A stretch of 64,000 bases of DNA, taken from assembly GCA_009760855.2 (NCBI GenBank), contig WPIO01000001.1, forward strand, positions 6,239,501 through 6,303,500. Direction: 5' to 3'. Of the stretch, positions 55,240 through 64,000 are shown in pieces. Source of the DNA: Cristatella mucedo. Taxonomy: Eukaryota; Bryozoa; Phylactolaemata; Cristatellidae. Numbering within the stretch: the first letter of the stretch is position 1; each line of letters starts with the position of its first letter. Made by a program: the position numbers and the translations under genes. A model generated the notes under the pieces. The model did no database searches, was not told where the DNA came from, and saw only the letters and a list, made by a program, of their open reading frames with translations.

Positions 55240-57179
55240 TTTGGTTTAGGAACGAAGGTATTTCTTTTCCTGGGCTGCGAGTTGGAACAATTTCTTAATT
55301 CTTCAGCAACGTGCCCGTGCTACCGTAGGCTGCATTAGAGAGCGCTCTGTTGGCGACGAGCACGGTCCCTGCATGCCAAGCCATTGTAAGAGAGGCCAAT
55401 GTACTTGCTTTCTCGGTAGAAGTGCGTCCTTCCCCTTGCATCGTCTACCGCGTGGCAATGCCACTGCTCATGAGTTTGCCAATCTGCCTTTGAACAGAGT
55501 CTGCTTAATCCCGGGCACTAAACACGAGCCATCTCGTCATGCCGAGACTGCACTGGCGGATGCTCAAGTATGAAGTTCACCTCTGCTGCTTCGGAGCGGC
55601 ACAGCTGCGATTGCAGATAACCACGCCAATGCTTTCGAACTTTGAATGCCTGCCCATCCTGAAGAATAACGCCTTAGAAAATCCGAGGCAGCTCATTACG
55701 AACTGAAAGACGTATTGTCATCTGTCAGCATTCCGACGTCTCTCGAGCTCGGCCACCCCCACCCAATAGTTCGCCGACGCGAGAAAGCGTGTCGTCGGGA
55801 TTTGTTGCAAAGACTTTTGGGGTCGCGAGAGTGTCTCTCCAGCGATTGGGATGAGGGGAGCATCAATTGTGTAGGAATATATGTCGCCCCTGACGATGCT
55901 GGCTGCGACCAAATCGGCGACTCAATTGCAGCAGTTTGCTGAGAACATTTGCACAACCATTACTTGACTCTAACGGTGAGAGGGCCCGGATCCATTTGCC
56001 AGCGCCATATGCAAAGACCGGGTCTAAGGATGGCAGAAAAGGACAGACGTAGGCATGGGGGTACGGAGGGGCTCGGTTCAACCTGAAGAGTGTGCTCACT
56101 GGCTTACCCGCCCGATACACGCCCCAGTCTTCGTACGATTCGGCTCCCTTACAAGGTCAAGGTCTGGTGACTCCGTGCCTTAATCCTGGCTCTGCGTATG
56201 CTTCGCGAATACCTTTTGTACAAAGAAGTAAGTCATTTGGCTGCTAAGTATGCCCCAAAAGCCTCTTGCAAAGAAGCAGCTATTTAGTCTCGATGTCTAA
56301 TAAGAAACCTCGCTCTTCCAGGATCTGGCTGTTCAGTTCGAGAGAAGACGGGTGCTTGTCTGCGGCAATGCAGCGGCTTTACTACGGCGCCTCAGGTATT
56401 GCCGGCGATTAGGGGATCAATCTTCCTGCGGGAAATCTCCCGCTCTTTCGAAGCCAAAATCTCCCAATTGCAATTAGTTACTTCCTTTTATACGATGATA
56501 TTTGTTTCTCAGCCTCTTTCTTCCCTCACGCTTAGGCATGCTAAAAACTCTGCCCGCTGTGTAGTCCTCCTTTATGCATGCCCGTCACCAGCATGTCTGT
56601 CCGCTACTGGACCGTGTCAAAAGAGTTTCTTCTATTCATCATCATCACCATCGAGAAATGTGTTCTTCCTTTATCGAAATCAACCGACTGTCTTTAGATG
56701 GCTACCAGTTTCTCCTCAGCCTGGCTTTGATGAAGCCGACATCGGCCGATAACTCCCCTAGTTCGGCGAGTTAGCCTCTTACGAGTTACTGTGCCTCTAC
56801 CTTTGTCAACTCTTCTTCCAAGAGGCGCCAGAGCGGTCTTCGCACGAGCGGCGTGATTTGTCTCCCCGAGAACCGGATGCTGAGGTCAATCGACAGGTGC
56901 TCCTCGGCAAGGCTGACTCAACGCCGACTGATCGAGCCATGTATTCTCGGCTTCGTCCGAGTTTCATCGATTTACCTAATCTATCGCGTGTCAAGCTGTT
57001 TTTGGCTCCCGGACGGAACTTCACTTAGAGCGTGACGCTGCACTATCGCCGGAGAGGACTTCCAGTAACAAGTCGTTCAGCGCTGTTCTGTTGAAACCCA
57101 ATAAGCCAAGTAACCCAGATTGAAGCACCAGCAATAGCAAGACCATTCGAGAGACGATGCGAACTTAGATGAGTCAAGT
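55240..57179. other. Long stretch without recognised genes
   Basis: Frames of 60-117 codons on both strands, none with a domain. The frame 56839-57027 (+, RDLSPREPDAEVNRQVLLGK and following) has natural composition but no known match. Confidence 0.3.
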
Positions 57180-57600
57180 GGGTCCATGCATTTGTGACAT
57201 CTCATTTAGGCTTCTGTAATTCTACCCTTGCAGGTCTTTTGGTGATGCCTAAGCATAAGACACTTATTAGACAGACATTGCAAAATTCAGCAACGAGGTG
57301 TGTCGTAAACCACGTAGTTGCCACAATGAAACACCTCTCCGACCTGTGCATTAGCTTTCCATCAAACAGCGAGTCGACTTCATGGTCCAGTCACTCCCTT
57401 TTATGTTGTTCTTACATTCTCCTAAACAGCTAATGTATCAGCTGCTTATCTATAATAACCCACAGGCTTTCCCACATGCCATCCGTTCCTCTGACTGGGC
57501 TCGTTTAGCTACGCCTCTAACCAGTCTCAGATCCCACAGATCCTGCCATAATTTCCGTGCCCCTAAAGTGAGAAACTCGACCGGCTAACGTCGCGACATT
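57180..57600 (+). mobile_element. Old LINE A-group fragment (C-terminal region)
   Basis: Encodes VHAFVTSHLGFCNSTLAGLL (split by decay), LQNSATRCVV and KHLSDL, the [19 protein letters not shown] and LQNSAARLV motifs. Later frames are lost. It meets a reversed LINE A tail at 57612. Confidence 0.7.
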
Positions 57601-57611
57601 CCCGACTTCAC

Positions 57612-57690
57612 GATATTTAATAATAATAATATTGCACTTGATAAAGCGCCCTCAGAGAACTTAATATCTTTCTAGGCGCTACAATACGAA
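57612..57690 (-). mobile_element. LINE family A tail fragment
   Basis: TAA repeats then 'gcacttgataaagcgccctc' and 'ttaatatctttctaggcgct'. Ends abruptly after the tail. Confidence 0.8.
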
Positions 57691-57699
57691 TAACAAAAA

Positions 57700-57800
57700 A
57701 TGTTAGCTCCCATGAGAACTAAATCTAATCTTAGGGCTTTTACATATTACTCAATGAAAGGTTGTCAACTGGTGAGTGGTAGCATGCACGACTGCAGTGC
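57700..57800 (-). mobile_element. Second, diverged tail and 3' UTR fragment of LINE A type
   Basis: 'gctcccatgagaactaaatc' resembles the reversed tail, and 'ggtgagtggtagcatgcacg' resembles the UTR start. Lies directly behind the previous tail. Confidence 0.5.
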
Positions 57801-58329
57801 CGCTTACGAACACAAACAACAACTTACACGCTGAGATATGGCGAGCCACGTGGCGAGAAGCTAAAAACTCGTCGGTTCTTCGCCGTATTTGCTTTTAGCA
57901 AGTGACTAGTCTTTAAATTCTAATGTGTGCTGCAGCGATTGTGCAACTTACTCTCATTCAATAAGGTGGCATGCCTTTTTCCTGACTGCGAGAAGTAAGC
58001 CTAGAACGAGATGTAGTTCTCTTTGGCGAAAACAGCGAGCGGGTCGTCATTGACGCCACAGCAGCGATTTCGATGCGGATTCACTCGACCGCCACGAATT
58101 CTGCTCGGGCCTCCCTCTGCTTTTTGTCTAGCTCGGTAGTATTCTGGAAGCGCTCCAAAGTTTTCGTTGAAACTTACTCGCTTTGCCAGTAAGTCTTCAC
58201 GAGTGTGAGTCCTATACTATCAAATCATTGAATGTAAATATTTCCGCTACTATGCCATCGCATGAAATACAATTGAGTCCGCACACGCATGTACTGCAAA
58301 TCCGAACCAGATCACAAGACTGGTAATTT
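57801..58329. other. Stretch without recognised genes
   Basis: No frames above 60 codons and no repeat recognised. Confidence 0.4.
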
Positions 58330-58550
58330 TGTGTGCCTTTGCGTGTTCGCACTGTGCCTGCTGCTACTACCCACATCTACATGTTGACCCTTTGTAGATC
58401 ACATTAACCAATGTTACGCTTGATGACATTGCGCATTTTACCACTAATAATCTAATCATGCTTTCTTTATAGCATCTGTAAAGTGCCTAGAAAGAGCATC
58501 AGTTCTCCGAGGGCACGATACAAATGTTTTAATATTATTATTTTTAAGAC
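58330..58550 (+). mobile_element. LINE family A 3' UTR and tail
   Basis: 'gttcgcactgtgcctgctgc', 'acatgttgaccctttgtaga', 'gtaaagtgcctagaaagagc' and final ATT repeats. Closest in layout to the copy at 40850-41090. Confidence 0.75.
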
Positions 58551-58589
58551 TATTTGCAGTAGCTCCAATAAGGCATAAGCCGGATTACA

Positions 58590-59800
58590 CGTGGAGAATC
58601 TATCGCATCCCAGATACCAAATCCTCCTTTGTCAGGATATCAGATATGTTTGACCTCATTTCAATTTTTGTGCAAGAAACTAATCTTTCCTCGTTATTGA
58701 TGATTTTAAAATTAATTTTGATGAGTAAACTGACGCCTTAAGTGCCGAATTTCATGCACTAGCCGACTCATTTTCTCTTGTGGCTTGTTTGAATGACCCA
58801 CTCACAACAAGGGTCACACACTCGATCAAATCTTCTCACGCAACTGTATGCTATCACCTTCGATTATTACCAAATTATGCTCATCTCACCGCACGCGGAT
58901 CCCATTCAGTCTACAGTGTGTGCCCTTCTCTGTATCCAAAATCATCTGAGTCGTGTAACCTTAAGACCCGTGAATCGTTGCTATTCTCGCGAGAATATCT
59001 TCTTTACCTCTGCTGCTCAATCCCTCTTCCGACCTGTCATCATTAGTAGAATGCTACAACACTAGTTGACATGCTCGACGAGTTGGCACCTCTGGCTTAG
59101 CGTACTGTTCGCCCTTGCCCTGACGGCTTACGGTTTACCGTAGACAAAAGATCAGAACTGACTGTCCGTCGACAGGCATACTAGGACCGCAGTAGATCGA
59201 TCCAATCGATCCTAAAACAGGCCAAGTCTAGCGCCAATAAAAAAATTAAGTTGACTCAGATGCACAATTAAAAAATACTGATATCTACGATCAACCATTT
59301 TAACCGCTCCCAGGCTAGCGCCTTACCTAGTGATCCTTACGGTAAACTAGCTGATCGCTTCTATAGCTTCTTTGCCAGCAAGATCAGACAAGATCAGAGA
59401 ATCCATCCCTAAGGTAGCACATTCCCTCTGGACTCCTGTCCCTCAATTCTGCGCAGCATCCCAATGTCTAAACTCAAGGAGGTCACGAGTGACCTCTTCC
59501 TGAAGTTCATATCCCAATCAAAGATGACTACTAATCAGTCATCTAGACCCTATTTCCACTGTTCTACTTCTACGACGCATAGATCTGCTGCTGCCATAAA
59601 AAACCAACAAAACATTGTATGCCCTTAGACTCGGGTCTTGTGCCTGCACCTTTCAAAAAGGGTTTAGTCAGACCACTAATTAAGAAAGCAACACTAGTCC
59701 AAGATAACTTGAGCAACTTCCGCCCGATCTCCCTAATACAATTCCAATCAAAGACACCGGGCAGACAAGCTGAACTCAACAAATCAAAGCTTCTCGTATC
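58590..59800 (+). mobile_element. Old LINE family A, endonuclease end to first reverse transcriptase motifs
   Basis: Plus frames read DALSAEFHALADSFSLVACL (end of the apurinic-type endonuclease region), LVDMLDELAPLA and a linker, ISTINHFNRSQASALPSDPY then GKLADRFYSFFASKIRQ, and finally SGLVPAPFKKGLVRPLIKKA then NLSNFRPISL. Several frame changes and stops. It ends at about 59800, before the catalytic residues. Confidence 0.8.
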
Positions 59801-59929
59801 TTTAAGAGCCGTCGCAGCCGCGCCTCAAACTCAAACGTTGCATCGCTGTGGTGGCCACTGCTGCTGTCTCCCCTTAAGTTTCACGGAGTCCCTCTCGAGA
59901 CATTTCACCTCTCGCGACTCGATGCGACT

Positions 59930-60740
59930 GGGATTCGCTCAAGTGCGCGTGACTGAAAGGCGGCAGTAGGAGCGCGCACGCGCGAGTCTTCCTCACTCAA
60001 AGCATGGCCGGGGTGAGTTCTAGCTTGACGGTTCGTTCGTCTACGCTTAAGTGTAATCGCGGCCCCACGAGGCTTTCGCAGCGGCCGGTGGCGGCGAGGG
60101 TTAAAACTGCCTCTCGTCGATCGAAGGCACCCTCGAGCTCGAGCCGAGAGCAGAGGGCACCGACGCCGCCGGGCGAGCGTCTTCGCCGCGGCCGCCACGT
60201 CGGCACTCGGTGGGCGCTAGCGCCAGACCGGCAACGGTCGCCGACGACGGCCACGGACGAGCGCCCGTCCGCAAACTGCTCGTTCTGCGCGACGGCTAGC
60301 ACGGTGAAGCGCTGCTCGGTCGAGAGGTCCTGCCTACGTCCCATCCTCCCCCCCCCCACCGAGTCGGCAGGGTGCTGCTGTTCACCGCCGCAGCCGAAAA
60401 GGCACTGCCGGTTAATGGGTTGGAGTCGGCATCCGGCGACGAATCCGGCATTCGGGGGGCGGGAGTACGGTCAAGCCGGTTAATGGGTTGGAGTCGGCAT
60501 CCGGCGACGAATCCGGCATTCGGGGGGGGGGCGGGAGTACGGTCAAGCCGGGTTCAGGGTGGTGTTGACGGTGCGAGCGGCTCAGCGTTCCTCTTTCGCT
60601 GGCGGTTGCCGGTAAAGCGAGAGGGCGCTCATTGTGGGATGGAAACCCGAGGCCGAACCGAACTGGCTTGGCTTCTGCTACCGACGCGCAAGCTACCGCG
60701 GCCCCGCCTGGCCGGTTTGTGCCAAGTCAACGAAGCCTGA
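59930..60740. other. CpG-dense block with possible first exon
   Basis: Very CpG-rich. At 60004 an ATG in good context ('aaagcatgg') is followed after three codons by a consensus donor (GGG then GTGAGT, 60013-60018). Long frames on both strands (159 codons plus at 60004-60483) are probably compositional. Confidence 0.45.
60408..60547 (+). repeat. Recent tandem duplication, 68-bp and 72-bp units
   Basis: Unit 1 is 60408-60475 and unit 2 is 60476-60547. They are identical except for a G run of 6 versus 10. Includes 'gttggagtcggcatccggcg'. Confidence 0.97.
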
Positions 60741-62660
60741 ACGTCCGGTGCTGCACTAAATGGCCAGACGGGACAGCCCGTTTGGCCGAGGCGCCGGAGT
60801 AAGCCGATTACGCTGGCTGGCGCACGCTAGCCGAACGCAGGGACGGGGCGATTATATCGACCCTCCCTCGAGTCATGCGTTCAGAATCTCTTGTTCGTCT
60901 CTGTAACGGCATAATGGTAGCTTACTGAGCGGTGACGCTGGCCCAACGCTCGGCACCGTCCTAGGAGGGGGCATCTTGTACTTGGAACCGCCCATTCCTC
61001 GCTTCGTCAGCCCTCAGCTCTGGCATTTTACTGGATTGACGGCGGCACTGTCTGGGTATACGATGGCGTACGCATATCCGCTCTTCTTCGAGCCACTCCT
61101 GGAGGACGGCGGCCGCTCTAGAGACGCGACACAGGGGGTAGTTTAAGGGGAGGGGGATGGAGGGGTATGCGGGACTAGCTGCTGCACTGTCTCGGTGGAT
61201 AGGATATCGGGGTTCACTTTCGCGTACGCGCACACCCTTGGCCGAGTGAATCCGTCGACCTGAGGTAACCGTGCGGGCGCCTCGGTCCGATGGTAGGAAC
61301 CCCTTACGTGCCCGAGCGCGCATCGACAGCTTCGGCCCTGCGGGTCCTGCAGGTCTTGCTAATCCAGAGTGAACAGCTCCGGTCGCAGGTGGCCAAGCTC
61401 TGCAACTGTATTGCTCTGCTGCACTTACTGTGTGTACTGAGCATCCTCTCCAGGTCACTTCCCCTATCGTATGCCCGGAGCGATACGTTTTTTCGCCCGC
61501 CATCCCATTGGTCACGTGTCTGGCTACGCCAATATATATATCGACGGCTTGCAGCTCCGCCGTCAGTTGGTGGTGCCGGTCGTTCTGGGGAGAAGCGAAC
61601 CCATAACTACGTCAAGGATTCCAGATGGCTCATTGGACGAGGTTAGCACCAGCTTCTTGGTCGGCGCGATATCGCGATGACGCTAATGGGGAACTGGCAT
61701 CCGTAAGACGTACGGCCGCAGCTTGCTGTTGTGTACTGGGAGGACATCCATTGGTGCCGAGAGCGAAAATTACTAGCGTATAAAAATCCGTAGATGATTC
61801 GTCCGCTCGGGTTTGATTGGGACTATGTTTTGTAATCGGGGTGACTGCGTTCGGTGGGCCGAAAGAGCAGCGGCAGCAGTCGAGATGCGACTAGCAGAGC
61901 CAGCCAGCTCGTTCGGCCGCCGCGTAAGTACGTCATATGGCCGGCCTTGCGCCGCCTTGTCGCCCGTCGCAGCCGCCAGTGCGACTCGATAGTTCGCTAG
62001 TAGCGAATACCTGTCCGGGTTGTCCGCCGTTGGAGGCGCCTCTTTGACTGCTCGACAGCCTGGCGCCCCCCCACCCCCTCCCCGCCGTCTGTAGCACCGC
62101 CCTGCCGTCTGGCAAGTTGCAATGTCGGCGGCCGGCCCCGCCGTGCTTAGGCCCACAGATCTCACTCCTCGCTGCTTCGACCGCGAGGGCCTTCTCCCTG
62201 CGCTTGCCCCCTACTCACCCGTTTGGTCCGTTTTTTGGAGCTATGCGCTAGCCCAGGCAGATGGCTACCCCCTCCATCAGGGCTGATGACCGGGGCCTTC
62301 TCGTGGCCCGATCGTTCGGGCGTTTTGGAACCTGGCAGCCGACACAGCCATCGCCCGCTGGCACCCTGCCGCGCGGTGGCAGCCAGCGGTGGTGGCTCTC
62401 GTGAGCGTGGGCCACTGCCTGTATTCGCAAGCTTGCCGTCTTGCGTACGCCACCATCCCATGCTCACTCCCGTTGCGTTATTGCTCTTGCCTCAGCCCAT
62501 ATTGCCCCAGCCCATATTGCCCCACCGTGCACAAGCTTGTCTTGGGTCTGCTGAACGAGCTGCCAATGCATGCTTCTTTAGGACCTACCTTTAGCGGCAG
62601 TGCCGCACACTGAATGCTTGATCGCCACTGCCTACGTGGCTGCCGGATCCCTGCGTCAGA
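60741..62660. other. GC-rich stretch, coding status unclear
   Basis: Contains a 184-codon minus frame (60961-61515, ATG at about 61503) and a 130-codon minus frame (61773-62165), neither with a recognisable domain. CpG-dense again at 61900-62220. A perfect tandem 13-mer ('cccagcccatatt') lies near 62492-62518. Confidence 0.3.
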
Positions 62661-62662
62661 AA

Positions 62663-63263
<601 letters not shown>

Positions 63264-64000
63264 TTGGTACTAAATGTGGCACTTCTTATTTCGTTCGACC
63301 GAACGAGTACATAATAACTTTGCTTTGCCTTTATTTTTGAGGTGCAAATGTACTTAGGGTAAGCTATACACAGCCGGGTGAGGCACCAAGGGTAGTCGAT
63401 ACAGATTGCATGCGTCAGCCGTGCCAGTGCAAGTTCGTTAATTAAAGAGGCAGCATCTTTTCTCCGTGGAGTTGAGTGCCTTTATTGACCACAACGGAAG
63501 TAGTCGTCAGCCGATTTCAATGCCGTTCTGCTGTAGTTAGCTGTCCGTCCATTACAACAGACAGCTGAGGGTAGTTCCCCTGGATGCAGTGCTGATGGTC
63601 CCTTATTTGATCTACAAAGGAGCAGTATTGGCCTCAGCTTGTGGTTGGTCCTGCTTTGGTTAGAAAGGGCAGAAACGCTCTTACCACCTACAGGTCATGT
63701 GACTTATGAGCTGGCTGCAGTATTTGCTTTCCTGGAGAGCCGTGCATCTATGCTGGGGGTGGGTGGGACTCGGATACCTTGGCTGGGCCAGAGCAGGCAG
63801 TCCGTGAGCAGCCGATCAGCTGAGCCACTCCTAAATCTCCTGCAACAACCCGTCAGTAAACAGTATGGGTGACTGTGCCAGCCGAGCCGACATTGTCGTG
63901 ATTCAGCCTTCAGGGTATGTGCCGGTTTGCTGGAGGATTACGATCAGTAATGAACCAACTTTTTCAATCTGAACAGAACAAGTCATTCTAAGATTTGTGG
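63264..64000. other. Stretch without recognised genes at the right edge
   Basis: A 77-codon plus frame (63639-63872) lacks motifs. No repeat recognised; no canonical AATAAA close to the candidate gene's stop. Confidence 0.35.

Noticed and set aside
56634-56652. Histidine-coding run (CATCATCATCACC) as a functional motif
   Set aside because: A short trinucleotide repeat in a frame with no other coding evidence.
60961-61515. 184-codon minus frame as a gene
   Set aside because: GC-rich composition lowers stop frequency, frames are open on both strands, and no domain is recognisable.

Overview
The window looks like nuclear DNA from an invertebrate animal that could not be identified further. The evidence is dense microsatellites, LINEs of the CR1/L2/Rex1 group whose coding ends read like those of aquatic invertebrates and fish, two families of tRNA-headed SINEs, and fossils of hAT and pogo/Tigger DNA transposons. 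There are no operons, no ribosomal or spliceosomal RNA genes, and no CRISPR array. No host protein-coding gene could be identified with confidence. Nearly all protein similarity I recognise belongs to transposable elements.

Three element families dominate. LINE family A is a CR1/L2-type element whose 3' end reads roughly 'aagcgcctagaaagagat..agttctctgagggcgct..' followed by TTA repeats. It occurs as more than 20 pieces: older copies at 25650-28210, 34085-35155 and 58590-59800, and younger copies at 12829-13928 and 45105-45770. LINE family B is a related but distinct CR1-group element, with a 2.4-kb copy at 21470-23890 (minus) and fragments at 1290-1500 and 46018-46440. SINE S1 is a tRNA-headed SINE of about 170 bp ending in 'ctgctaaatcagctag' plus T/A-rich sequence. 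SINE S2 is about 135 bp, and its 3' half matches the LINE A tail, so S2 was probably mobilised by LINE A.

Layout: 1-545 hAT transposase remnant running off the left edge; 0.5-15 kb LINE A pieces, S1 copies, a pogo/Tigger transposase fossil (13930-14650) cut off by a LINE A copy; 15-21 kb SINE cluster; 21.4-23.9 kb LINE B; 24-28 kb simple repeats and an old LINE A whose reverse transcriptase is split by a 0.58-kb AC/CT tract; 29-31 kb CpG-dense blocks with S1/S2 copies, one nested; 32-43 kb mixed repeats, one candidate coding exon and hairpins; 43.9-44.2 kb a foldback (MITE-like) element; 44.5-46.4 kb LINE A and B pieces with a nested S2; 48-55 kb CpG-dense blocks and long CT/GA tracts; 57-60 kb LINE A pieces; 60-64 kb CpG-dense sequence, a fresh tandem duplication and a possible small spliced gene.

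The most notable observations are the pogo/Tigger fossil, the near-perfect foldback element, the microsatellite occupying the reverse transcriptase core of a LINE, an unnamed repeat apparently inserted in an S1 copy with a short duplication, the shared S2/LINE A tail, and nested SINE insertions. Open frames outside the transposons are short, usually lack ATG starts and often lie in CpG-dense DNA, so they are listed only as weak candidates. All homology calls were made by eye.
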